Shown: positions 41,127 through 49,227 of the stretch, in pieces
Numbering within the stretch: position 1 is the stretch's first letter
Layout: each line of letters starts with the position of its first letter
Assembly: GCF_943590815.1 (NCBI RefSeq)
Contig: NZ_CALSBS010000003.1
Span: forward strand, 124,001 to 188,000
DNA: 64,000 nt
Origin: Pseudocitrobacter vendiensis
GTDB lineage: Bacteria; Pseudomonadota; Gammaproteobacteria; Enterobacterales; Enterobacteriaceae
Direction of reading: 5' to 3'
The notes under the pieces: model-generated
What the model saw: the letters and a program-made list of their open reading frames with translations, nothing else
Told to the model about the DNA's origin: nothing
The model's database searches: none
Program-made: the position numbers and the translations under genes

Positions 41127-42431
41127 ATGTCGCTCTGGTTTTCCCATCCTCTGTTCCTTCCATCACTGGTTGTTGGCATCACCATCATCCTCTGGGCGAC
41201 TTCGCTGTTGCCTGAATTTATCACCGCGCTTTTATTCTTCACCGTTGCGATGGCAGCGAAAATCGCCCCGCCGGAGGTCATTTTCGGCGGCTTTGCTTCA
41301 TCGGCCTTCTGGCTGGTGTTCAGCGGGTTTGTGCTCGGCGTAGCGATTCGCAAAACGGGGCTTGCCGATCGGGCGGCGAGGGCGCTGTCGGCCAGGCTGA
41401 CTGATTCGTGGCTGCGGATGGTGGCGAGCGTGGTCTTGCTGAGTTATGCGCTGGCATTTGTGATGCCCTCAAACATGGGGCGAATCGCGCTACTGATGCC
41501 GATTGTCGCGGCGATGGCGTCTCGTGCGGGCATTAAAGAGGGCACGCGACCATGGTACGGGCTGGCGCTGGCGGTGGGATTCGGCACGTTCCAGCTTTCC
41601 GCTACCATCCTGCCCGCTAACGTACCCAACCTGGTGATGGGCGGTGCGGCGGAGGGGGCGTGGGGTATTCATCTGAACTATCTGCCTTATCTGCTGCTGC
41701 ATACGCCGGTGCTCGGCTGGTTGAAAGGCGCGCTGCTTATCGGGCTGATTTGCTGGCTCTTCCCCGGAAAACCGCAGCCACCGAAATCGGTACAGGCGGC
41801 GCAGCCCATGAGCGTGGCAGAGAAGCGCCTGGCCTGGCTACTGGCGATAGTGTTAACCCTGTGGGTGACGGAAAGCTGGCACGGCATCGGCCCGGCGTGG
41901 ACGGGGCTGGCGGCGGCATGTGTCACGCTGCTCCCGCGTGTTGGGTTTATCAGCGGCGAGGAGTTCTCGGCGGGTGTGAACATTCGCACCTGTATTTACG
42001 TCGCCGGGATTCTGGGGCTGGCTATTACCGTCACTCAAACGGGGATTGGCGATGCTGTAGGCGAAGCGCTGCTGCGCGTGATGCCGCTCGACCCGGAACG
42101 CCCGTTCACCAGCTTTGTCGCGCTGACCGGGATCACGACCGCGCTCAACTTCATTATGACCGCCAACGGCGTGCCTGCGCTCTACACCACCTTTGCGCAA
42201 AGTTTTGCTGAGGCGACAAACTTCCCGCTGTTGAGCGTGATTATGATTCAGGTATTAGGCTATTCCACGCCGCTTCTGCCGTATCAGGCGTCGCCGATTG
42301 TGGTGGCGATGGCGTTAGGGAAAGTGCCTGCAAGGGCGGGGATGATGCTGTGTCTGGCGCTGGCGGCAGCGAGTTATCTGCTGCTGTTGCCGCTGGATTA
42401 CCTTTGGTATCAGGTGTTGGGAAAGTTGTGA
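41127..42431 (+). CDS. SLC13/DASS-family anion transporter
   Basis: A 434-residue membrane protein with about eleven to twelve hydrophobic segments. It resembles the DASS (divalent anion:sodium symporter, SLC13) family: an N-terminal half with FVMPSNMGRIALLMPIV and a C-terminal half with MTANGVPALYTTFAQ and GYSTPLLPYQASPIVVAMALG, the latter two matching the paired helix-turn-helix substrate loops. The substrate is unknown; sulfate or a dicarboxylate are possible, and sbp and cdh lie upstream. In E. coli K-12 cdh and tpiA are adjacent, so this gene is extra. Confidence 0.75.
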   Translation: MSLWFSHPLFLPSLVVGITIILWATSLLPEFITALLFFTVAMAAKIAPPEVIFGGFASSAFWLVFSGFVLGVAIRKTGLADRAARALSARLTDSWLRMVASVVLLSYALAFVMPSNMGRIALLMPIVAAMASRAGIKEGTRPWYGLALAVGFGTFQLSATILPANVPNLVMGGAAEGAWGIHLNYLPYLLLHTPVLGWLKGALLIGLICWLFPGKPQPPKSVQAAQPMSVAEKRLAWLLAIVLTLWVTESWHGIGPAWTGLAAACVTLLPRVGFISGEEFSAGVNIRTCIYVAGILGLAITVTQTGIGDAVGEALLRVMPLDPERPFTSFVALTGITTALNFIMTANGVPALYTTFAQSFAEATNFPLLSVIMIQVLGYSTPLLPYQASPIVVAMALGKVPARAGMMLCLALAAASYLLLLPLDYLWYQVLGKL

Positions 42432-42437
42432 GTTTTT

Positions 42438-42510
42438 GCCGGATGCGCTGCGCTTATCCGGCCTACATCGTCAGGACTGTAGGCCGGATAAGGCGAAGCC
42501 GCCATCCGGC
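42438..42510. repeat. Paired REP elements (BIME) between transporter and tpiA
   Basis: GCCGGATGCGCTGCGCTTAT-type REP (42438-42466) and its inverted mate (42479-42510, TGTAGGCCGGATAAGGCGAA-type) face each other, forming a classic BIME between two convergent genes. Confidence 0.92.
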
Positions 42511-42522
42511 GCGTAAACAGGA

Positions 42523-43290
42523 TTAAGCCTGTTTAGCCGCTTCTGCTGCTTTAACGATCACCGCGAAAGCGTCTGCTTTCAGGGATGCGCCGCCAACCAG
42601 CGCGCCGTCGATGTCCGGCTGAGTGAACAGCTCTGCTGCGTTGCCCGCGTTTACGGAACCGCCGTACTGGATGATAACCTGTTCAGCGATTTTCGCGTCA
42701 GCTTTAGCAATGTGGTCACGGATGAATTTGTGAACCGCCTGAGCCTGAGCCGGGGTCGCAGATTTGCCAGTTCCGATTGCCCACACGGGTTCGTAAGCGA
42801 TAACCACGCCTTCGAATGCCGCCGCGCCCTGAGTTTTCAGAACAGCGTCGATCTGACGTGCGCAAACTTCTTCAGTTTTGCCAGCTTCGTTTTCCGCTTC
42901 GGTTTCACCGATGCACAGAACCGGAGTCAGACCCTGCTCTTTCAGCACAGCGAATTTTTTCGCGATCAGTTCGTCAGACTCTTTGTGGTAAGTACGACGC
43001 TCAGAGTGACCGATAATGATGTACTGCGCACCGACATCTTTCAGCATTTCTGCGGAGGTTTCACCGGTGAATGCGCCAGACAGGTTCAGATCAACGTTCT
43101 GCGCGCCCAGAGCAATGTGGCTACCGGCAGCGGCGTGTTTCGCCATGTCGATGTACATTTCCGGCGGCGCGATCGCGACGTCACAGCCTGCAACGCCAGC
43201 CAGCTCTTTACGCAGGTTAGCAACCAGCTCGTTTACCATGTGGCAGCTGCCGTTCAGTTTCCAGTTACCCATCACTAAAGGATGTCGCAT
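42523..43290 (-). CDS. tpiA: Triosephosphate isomerase TpiA
   Basis: A 255-residue TIM-barrel enzyme interconverting dihydroxyacetone phosphate and glyceraldehyde 3-phosphate. Catalytic Lys in MGNWKLNGS, His in [11 protein letters not shown], Glu in [13 protein letters not shown], and the phosphate loop [13 protein letters not shown] are all present. It is in the same relation to cdh and yiiQ as in E. coli, apart from the extra transporter. Confidence 0.98.
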   Translation of the reverse strand: MRHPLVMGNWKLNGSCHMVNELVANLRKELAGVAGCDVAIAPPEMYIDMAKHAAAGSHIALGAQNVDLNLSGAFTGETSAEMLKDVGAQYIIIGHSERRTYHKESDELIAKKFAVLKEQGLTPVLCIGETEAENEAGKTEEVCARQIDAVLKTQGAAAFEGVVIAYEPVWAIGTGKSATPAQAQAVHKFIRDHIAKADAKIAEQVIIQYGGSVNAGNAAELFTQPDIDGALVGGASLKADAFAVIVKAAEAAKQA

Positions 43291-43402
43291 TTTAATTCTC
43301 CACGCTTGTTAGCGAATTAAGGAATATGGCCGCCCGTAAGGGCAGCATGGTCTGTGAATCAGTATAGAGAGTGTTCATGCTGAAGGCTTTGCTTTTTATC
43401 AT

Positions 43403-43996
43403 TTATTCGCCTCCTTCAAGATTTTCAGATAGCGCCAGCTTAATCGGTTCAACAGCGAAGGTCAGCCCTTTTTCGCCATTATCGGCGACAACATAACGAA
43501 TTGCGCCCTCGCTGGTGGTGAAGTAGTGCTTCCCTTTGCCCTGTGCCAGCAGCTTTTGCAGTTTCTGCTGGCTCTGCGCTTTGGTGAGCGTGGGGGTGAA
43601 CAGACGCAGCACTGCGGTCATGTACTCCAGTGCTTTGGCTTTCGCCGCTTTTTGCTCAGGGCCGGGGATCGGCAGCCAGGTTATCTGCATCGACTTGATT
43701 TTCAGCGTTCCGCGTTCGAGCGCGGTGGACGCATACAGATTCTCGTTAATTTTGCTCGCTGCGCGCGTCAGATTCAGCTTGTCGCGGCTGGATGAAATTG
43801 AGCGAAACTCGCTGAGGGGCAGTGACGGATTATCAATATTAAACCGCTCGCGAAACTGACTGATGGAGAGATCGAATGTGGGCGCGCCGGAAAGCAAATA
43901 GGGCGCGGTGGTATCCGGAGACTCAACGGCAAACGCGAAGCGGCCAGCGCTCAGGGCGATGACGCCTGCAAGACACACAGCGATCCACTTCTTCAT
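43403..43996 (-). CDS. yiiQ: DUF1454 protein YiiQ
   Basis: A 197-residue exported protein of unknown function. The ATG at 43996 follows GAGG by about eight bases and gives a signal peptide (KKWIAVCLAGVIALSAGRFAFA). The conserved DUF1454 core has APTFDLSISQFRERFN and RAASKINENLYASTALERGT. It lies between tpiA and yiiR as in E. coli. Confidence 0.9.
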   Translation of the reverse strand: MKKWIAVCLAGVIALSAGRFAFAVESPDTTAPYLLSGAPTFDLSISQFRERFNIDNPSLPLSEFRSISSSRDKLNLTRAASKINENLYASTALERGTLKIKSMQITWLPIPGPEQKAAKAKALEYMTAVLRLFTPTLTKAQSQQKLQKLLAQGKGKHYFTTSEGAIRYVVADNGEKGLTFAVEPIKLALSENLEGGE

Positions 43997-44109
43997 GTTT
44001 GTCGTCCTCATATTCTCCAGCAGACGATTAAAACGGGAACGGCCTCGCTTGTCAAAAAGAGAGCGTTTCAGGGTACACTACGCCGCATTATGAGAATAAG
44101 GAATCAGAC

Positions 44110-44529
44110 ATGACCTTACAGCAATGGTTGTTTTCAATTAAGGGCCGCATTGGTCGCCGCGACTTCTGGATCTGGATGGGGATCTGGCTGCTGGCGATGG
44201 TAATACTGTTTACGCTGGCCGGCGGTGAGATGCTCAGCATTCAGACCGCGGCGTTTATCCTGGTTTGCCTGCTGTGGCCTACGGCGGCGGTCACGGTGAA
44301 ACGTCTGCACGATCGCGGTAAATCAGGCATCTGGGCCTTGCTGATGGTGCTGGCGTGGATGCTACTGGCCGGTAACTGGGTGATGCTGCCGGGTGTCTGG
44401 CAGTGGGGCGTGGGGCGATTCATTCCGACGCTAATTATCGTGATGATGCTGATTGACCTGGGCGCGTTTGTCGGCACCCAGGGGGAAAACAAGTACGGTA
44501 AAGACACGCAGGACGTGAAATACCGCTGA
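44110..44529 (+). CDS. yiiR: DUF805 membrane protein YiiR
   Basis: A 139-residue inner-membrane protein with four hydrophobic segments. It has the DUF805 signature GRIGRRDFWIWM near the start and VKRLHDRGKSGIWALL in the middle. The function is unknown. It converges on fpr with the two stop codons adjacent. Confidence 0.9.
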   Translation: MTLQQWLFSIKGRIGRRDFWIWMGIWLLAMVILFTLAGGEMLSIQTAAFILVCLLWPTAAVTVKRLHDRGKSGIWALLMVLAWMLLAGNWVMLPGVWQWGVGRFIPTLIIVMMLIDLGAFVGTQGENKYGKDTQDVKYR

Positions 44530-45276
44530 TTACCAGTAATGCTCCGCCGTCATATGGCCTGGGCGGCGGCGCAGATGTTTGGTCATCTGGCGGGTATCTT
44601 TCAGTAATTGCTGGGTATCTCGCACCATCTGCGGATTACCACACAGCATCACGTGGCTGGTTTCGGCGTTCATTGGCAGGCCAACGGCCTCTTCCAGTGC
44701 ACCGCTTTCGATCAGTGCGGGTACGCGTCCGGTCAGGGAATCCGCTACCGTTTCGCGGCTGACGACGGTTTTAATGCGCAACTTCCCTTCGTAGCGTTTC
44801 TCCAGTTCCTGCATCAACGGCAGGTAACTTAAGTCGGCAGCAAAGCGCGCGGCGTGAACCAGTACGATATTCTTAAAGCGCGCTAAATCTTTCCCTTCCT
44901 GCAGAATCGACAGATACGGGCCAATTGCCGTGCCGGTCGCCAGCATCCACAGGGTTTCGCAGTCAGGTACTTCATCCAGCACAAAGAAGCCAGCCGCTTC
45001 GCTGACAATCTGTACATCATCACCCGGCTTCAGCGCGGCGAGGCGTGGGCTCAATTTTCCCTCTGGTACGGTGACGAGATAGAACTCAAGATCGGGATTG
45101 CTGGGGGCGTTAACGTAGGAGTACGCGCGCTGCACGCGCTCGCCGTCGACATCCAGACCCAGCTTGGCGAACTGCCCGGCGGTGAAGGGATTAACGGGGG
45201 CGTGAACGGTGAGGCTAAACAGTGCATCGGTCCAGAAATGCACCTTTGTGACTTTACCTGTTACCCAATCGGCCAT
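44530..45276 (-). CDS. fpr: Ferredoxin/flavodoxin-NADP+ reductase Fpr
   Basis: A 248-residue FAD enzyme that moves electrons between NADPH and flavodoxin or ferredoxin. The FAD motif is RAYSYVNAPS; the NADP domain starts WMLATGTAIGPYLSIL and ends MLCGNPQMVRDTQQLL. The C-terminal YW after TAEHYW is the stacking aromatic of bacterial FPRs. It is in the SoxRS regulon in E. coli. Confidence 0.96.
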   Translation of the reverse strand: MADWVTGKVTKVHFWTDALFSLTVHAPVNPFTAGQFAKLGLDVDGERVQRAYSYVNAPSNPDLEFYLVTVPEGKLSPRLAALKPGDDVQIVSEAAGFFVLDEVPDCETLWMLATGTAIGPYLSILQEGKDLARFKNIVLVHAARFAADLSYLPLMQELEKRYEGKLRIKTVVSRETVADSLTGRVPALIESGALEEAVGLPMNAETSHVMLCGNPQMVRDTQQLLKDTRQMTKHLRRRPGHMTAEHYW

Positions 45277-45328
45277 GATCGTCTCCTCTGCGCGTTGTTA
45301 TTCTATCTTCGCTGTGTCAGGAGAAGAT

Positions 45329-45350
45329 TTCCAGCCCTGTGGGGCTGGAA
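45329..45350. terminator. Hairpin between glpX and fpr
   Basis: TTCCAGCCC-TGTG-GGGCTGGAA, a perfect 9-bp stem just past the glpX stop. It probably ends glpX transcripts. Confidence 0.65.
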
Positions 45351-45370
45351 AGCTCAATTGAACAAATGAT

Positions 45371-46381
45371 TTACAGGATGTGATTCTGGATCTCAGGGTC
45401 TTTGCGATCGAGATAATGAATCGACTGAATGCGGCGAATGGTGCGTGATTTACCGCGAATCAGCAGCGTCTCAGTGGTGGCGATATTGCCTTTGCGGCTG
45501 ATGCCGTCCAGCAGATCGCCTTTGGTGATCCCGGTCGCGGAGAAAATAACGTTGTCGCTACGCGCCATATCATCCAGCGTCAGCACTTTCCCGGCTTCGA
45601 TACCCATCTCATGACAACGGCGCAGTTCGTCTTCGCCAATGCGGCGGTTCTCTTCGCTGTCGCCTTTCACGTGATGACGCGCCAGCAGACGGCCATGCAT
45701 ATCGCCATCCAGCGCGCGGATCACTGCCGCCGAGACCACGCCTTCCGGCGCGCCGCCGATACCATAAAGCACATCAACTTCGCTGTCCGGCATGCAGGTC
45801 AGAATGGACGCCGCGACATCACCATCAGGAATGGCGAACACGCGCACGCCCAGTTTCTGCAACCCGGCTATCACCGCATCGTGGCGCGGTTTCGCCAGAA
45901 TAGTGACCGTCAGCTCTTCAAACGGTTTATTCAGTGCGCTTGCGATATTACGCAGGTTTTCTTCCAGCGGCTTGTTGAGGTCGATAACACCTTTCGCGCC
46001 CGGCCCGACAATCAGCTTCTCCATGTACATATCCGGCGCGTTCAGGAAGCAGCCTTTATCGCCCACCGCCAGCACCGCCAGCGCATTCGCCTGGCCCATC
46101 GCAGTCATGCGGGTACCTTCAATCGGATCGACGGCAATATCGACCGCATCGCCTTTTCCTGTCCCCACATTTTCGCCAATGTAGAGCATCGGCGCTTCAT
46201 CAATTTCGCCTTCGCCAATCACGATGGTGCCATCAATGTTGACCTTGTTGAGCATGATGCGCATCGCATTTACCGCCGCGCCGTCAGCGACATTTTTATC
46301 GCCCCGGCCCAACCATTTGTAACCTGCCAGCGCCGCCGCTTCCGTGACGCGCGAAAATTCGATAGCCAGTTCTCGTCTCAT
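45371..46381 (-). CDS. glpX: Class II fructose-1,6-bisphosphatase GlpX
   Basis: A 336-residue class II FBPase of gluconeogenesis. Metal-binding residues lie in GEGEIDEAPML and DIAVDPIEGTRMTAMGQ; the substrate loop is YGIGGAPEGVVSAA. In E. coli glpX is the third gene of glpFKX. Here glpK is nearly 9 kb away and reads in the same direction, and recG is the upstream neighbour, 67 bp away with no clear terminator between. It may therefore be transcribed from the spoT-recG operon or from a promoter in that gap. Confidence 0.96.
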   Translation of the reverse strand: MRRELAIEFSRVTEAAALAGYKWLGRGDKNVADGAAVNAMRIMLNKVNIDGTIVIGEGEIDEAPMLYIGENVGTGKGDAVDIAVDPIEGTRMTAMGQANALAVLAVGDKGCFLNAPDMYMEKLIVGPGAKGVIDLNKPLEENLRNIASALNKPFEELTVTILAKPRHDAVIAGLQKLGVRVFAIPDGDVAASILTCMPDSEVDVLYGIGGAPEGVVSAAVIRALDGDMHGRLLARHHVKGDSEENRRIGEDELRRCHEMGIEAGKVLTLDDMARSDNVIFSATGITKGDLLDGISRKGNIATTETLLIRGKSRTIRRIQSIHYLDRKDPEIQNHIL

Positions 46382-46448
46382 AGCAAACTCGTTTCAGAAG
46401 AAAAATTGCGCGAAGTTTAGCACAGCACCGAGAGGGCTGAAGGCTGCA

Positions 46449-48530
46449 CTACGCGTTGGAATAACGTTCGGTTTCCGGCATCCAGCGCTCAATCAGCGCG
46501 GTGGCCTGCTGTGGGTATCGTTCATGAACGTGGCGGGCGATGCGCTGAACTTCGGGGATCATCGCCTGATCGCGCAGTAAGTCCGCGACTTTGAACTCAG
46601 CGTTGCCCGTCTGACGTGTACCAAGCAGCTCGCCAGGGCCGCGAATTTCGAGATCTTTTTGCGCAATCACAAAGCCGTCGTTACTGTCGCGCAGCACCTG
46701 CAGGCGCATTTGCGCGGTTTTCGACAGCGGCGATTTGTAGAGCAGCACACAATGCGAGGCCACTGCGCCACGGCCCACGCGGCCACGCAGCTGGTGGAGT
46801 TGCGCAAGGCCCAGACGCTCCGGGTTTTCGATAATCATCAGGCTGGCGTTGGGCACATCGACACCTACTTCAATCACCGTGGTGGCAATCAGCAGATGCA
46901 GCTCACCCTGCTTGAAGGATTGCATTACCGCCTGCTTTTCGGCAGGTTTCATACGCCCGTGAACGAGGCCGACGTTGAGTTCCGGTAGCGCCAGCTTTAA
47001 CTCATCCCACGTAGCTTCTGCCGCCTGCGCTTCCAGCAGCTCTGACTCTTCAATCAGCGTACAAACCCAATACGCCTGACGCCCCTCTTCGGTACAAGCA
47101 TGACGCACGCGATTGATGATGTCGCTGCGACGCGTGTCCGGGATCGCGACGGTGGTGACTGGCGTTCGGCCCGGTGGCAGTTCGTCAATCACCGAGGTAT
47201 CGAGATCGGCATAGGCAGTCATTGCCAGGGTTCGCGGAATGGGTGTCGCGGTCATAATCAGCTGATGTGGATGGAAGCCCTGCTGCTGGCCCTTCTCCCA
47301 CAGCGCCAGACGCTGGTGGACGCCAAAGCGGTGTTGTTCATCGATAATCACCAGCGCGAGGCCGTTAAACTGCACCTGCTCCTGGAAAATGGCGTGGGTG
47401 CCGACAATCATCTGCACCTGGCCGCTGGCGATGGCTTCCTGCTGCGCCTGACGCGCTTTCCCTTTTTGCTTCCCGGCGAGCCAGCCCACTTCGATACCAA
47501 GCGGCTCAAACCAGTTGCGGAAGTTATTGGCGTGCTGCTCGGCAAGCAGTTCGGTTGGCGCCATCAGCGCTACCTGCTTGCCGTGGGCAATCGCTCTTAG
47601 TGCTGCCAGTGCGGCGACAAGCGTTTTACCGGAGCCCACATCGCCCTGCACCAGACGCATCATCGGCACGTCGAGCGCCATATCGCGTTCAATTTCAGCC
47701 ACCACGCGGGTTTGCGCCCCGGTAGGTTTAAACGGCAGTGAATTGAGGAACTGATTTTTCAGCTCGCCCAGTTCATTGAGCGGCAGGGCATGATAGCGCT
47801 GAGCCCCGGCGCGGAGCGCCAGCATGCTCAGGTTATGGGCGAGTAACTCTTCCAGAATTAAGCGCCGCTGGGCCGGATGCTTGCCGGTTTCCAGGTCGCT
47901 GAGCTGCAATGATGGTGGCGGGCGGTGCAGGGTGCGCAGCGCTTCAGGCAGGCTCATCATGCCGGAAGCCAGCTCTGGCGGCAGTAGCTCGGCAATGGCG
48001 CAGGTATCGAGGAGATCCAGCGCCTGATCGGTCAGCTTGCGCAGCGTCGCCTGCTTGATGCCTTCGGTGGTCGGATAAACAGGCGTGAGCGTTTCCTGCA
48101 ATTCTGGCGTGCTCAAATCGCCCTGCACGCGATATTCCGGATGGATCATCTCCGCGCCAAATTTGCCGCGCTTCGCTTCGCCGTAGGCCAGCACGCGACG
48201 TCCGGCCGCAAGGCTGTTTTTCATCGCCGCGTTGAAGTTGAAGAAGCGCATGGTGAGGATGCCCGTGCCGTCGCTAATCTGACAGGTCATCATTCGCCGT
48301 CCGCCGAACGTAATGTTTGAATTGAGAACTTCGCCTTCTACCGTGGCATAGATACCGGGCAGTAGTTCGCCAATGGGATAGAGGTGAGTACGGTCTTCGT
48401 AACGCAACGGCAGGTGAAGCAGTAAGTCCTGCACCGTGTGCAGGCCAATTTTGGCGAGCTTCTGACTTTGCGCTGCGCCAACACCCGTTAGCGAACTGAG
48501 CGGAACAGCATCTAACAGGCGACTTTGCAT
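46449..48530 (-). CDS. recG: ATP-dependent DNA helicase RecG
   Basis: A 693-residue superfamily 2 helicase that reverses stalled forks and branch-migrates Holliday junctions. An N-terminal wedge/OB domain is followed by Walker A (GDVGSGKT, about residues 295-302), the DEQH box (about 395-398), and the C-terminal helicase motifs (VIEVGVDVPNAS, QLRGRVGRG). It follows trmH by three bases in the gmk-rpoZ-spoT-trmH-recG run. Confidence 0.97.
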   Translation of the reverse strand: MQSRLLDAVPLSSLTGVGAAQSQKLAKIGLHTVQDLLLHLPLRYEDRTHLYPIGELLPGIYATVEGEVLNSNITFGGRRMMTCQISDGTGILTMRFFNFNAAMKNSLAAGRRVLAYGEAKRGKFGAEMIHPEYRVQGDLSTPELQETLTPVYPTTEGIKQATLRKLTDQALDLLDTCAIAELLPPELASGMMSLPEALRTLHRPPPSLQLSDLETGKHPAQRRLILEELLAHNLSMLALRAGAQRYHALPLNELGELKNQFLNSLPFKPTGAQTRVVAEIERDMALDVPMMRLVQGDVGSGKTLVAALAALRAIAHGKQVALMAPTELLAEQHANNFRNWFEPLGIEVGWLAGKQKGKARQAQQEAIASGQVQMIVGTHAIFQEQVQFNGLALVIIDEQHRFGVHQRLALWEKGQQQGFHPHQLIMTATPIPRTLAMTAYADLDTSVIDELPPGRTPVTTVAIPDTRRSDIINRVRHACTEEGRQAYWVCTLIEESELLEAQAAEATWDELKLALPELNVGLVHGRMKPAEKQAVMQSFKQGELHLLIATTVIEVGVDVPNASLMIIENPERLGLAQLHQLRGRVGRGAVASHCVLLYKSPLSKTAQMRLQVLRDSNDGFVIAQKDLEIRGPGELLGTRQTGNAEFKVADLLRDQAMIPEVQRIARHVHERYPQQATALIERWMPETERYSNA

Positions 48531-48533
48531 GGA

Positions 48534-49223
48534 TTACCTCGTGGCCTGCATGGTGGCCCACCAGGTCGCGTCGGCTTCAATCTCGCCGCGATCGTTGACG
48601 TGCGGATAGGGAAGGCCTTTGCGTTTCGCGACGTTTGCCAGCACCGGATAACCGCCTTCAAACAGCAGGCGCTGTTGTTCGTCGTCCGGCAGCATACTGT
48701 TTTCACGCTGATACATACCGGCGTTCTGCCGCTGCCGCTGTGCTTCATAGAGGATCAGCGCGGAGGCTACGGAGACGTTGAGTGACTGCACCATCCCGAT
48801 CATCGGAATAATGATGTCCTGGTCTGCGAGTGCTAACGCTTCCTGTGTGATGCCGGTTTTCTCCTGACCCATTAAAATACAGGTCGGGCGGGTATAATCG
48901 ATTTCGCGAAAATCTACGGCTTTATCAGAGAGATTGGTCGCCAGCACTTGCATACCGCGTCCTTTCAGGTGCGAAACTGCCTCACCAATCGTCGGATGCG
49001 TTTTAACCGAAACCCAGCTGTTGCTGCCTGCTGCCGTTGAAGCCATGGTGCGCATGCGGCTGCCCGGCCAGACGGCGTGAACTTCGTGTACGCCCACGGC
49101 GTCAGCGGTGCGCACAATCGCCGAAACGTTATGAGGTTTGTGGACCTGCTCCATGCAGACGGTCAGGTCAGGCTGTCGCCTGGCGAGCATCTCGCGGATA
49201 CGCGCATAACGTTTAGGATTCAT
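48534..49223 (-). CDS. trmH: tRNA (Gm18) 2'-O-methyltransferase TrmH
   Basis: A 229-residue SPOUT methyltransferase that methylates G18 in tRNA. The motifs are the catalytic Arg in NVSAIVRTADAVGV, CILMGQEKTGI and the knot-forming IIPMIGMVQSLNVSVASAL. It lies four bases after spoT and three bases before recG. Confidence 0.96.
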   Translation of the reverse strand: MNPKRYARIREMLARRQPDLTVCMEQVHKPHNVSAIVRTADAVGVHEVHAVWPGSRMRTMASTAAGSNSWVSVKTHPTIGEAVSHLKGRGMQVLATNLSDKAVDFREIDYTRPTCILMGQEKTGITQEALALADQDIIIPMIGMVQSLNVSVASALILYEAQRQRQNAGMYQRENSMLPDDEQQRLLFEGGYPVLANVAKRKGLPYPHVNDRGEIEADATWWATMQATR

Positions 49224-49227
49224 AAAA

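Noticed and set aside
42438-42510. Paired repeats considered as a CRISPR array
   Set aside because: They are inverted REP units with GCCGGATG arms, not direct repeats with unique spacers.
45611-46420. 269-codon plus-strand frame antisense to glpX
   Set aside because: It lies entirely opposite the well-conserved glpX; no start signal or homology seen.
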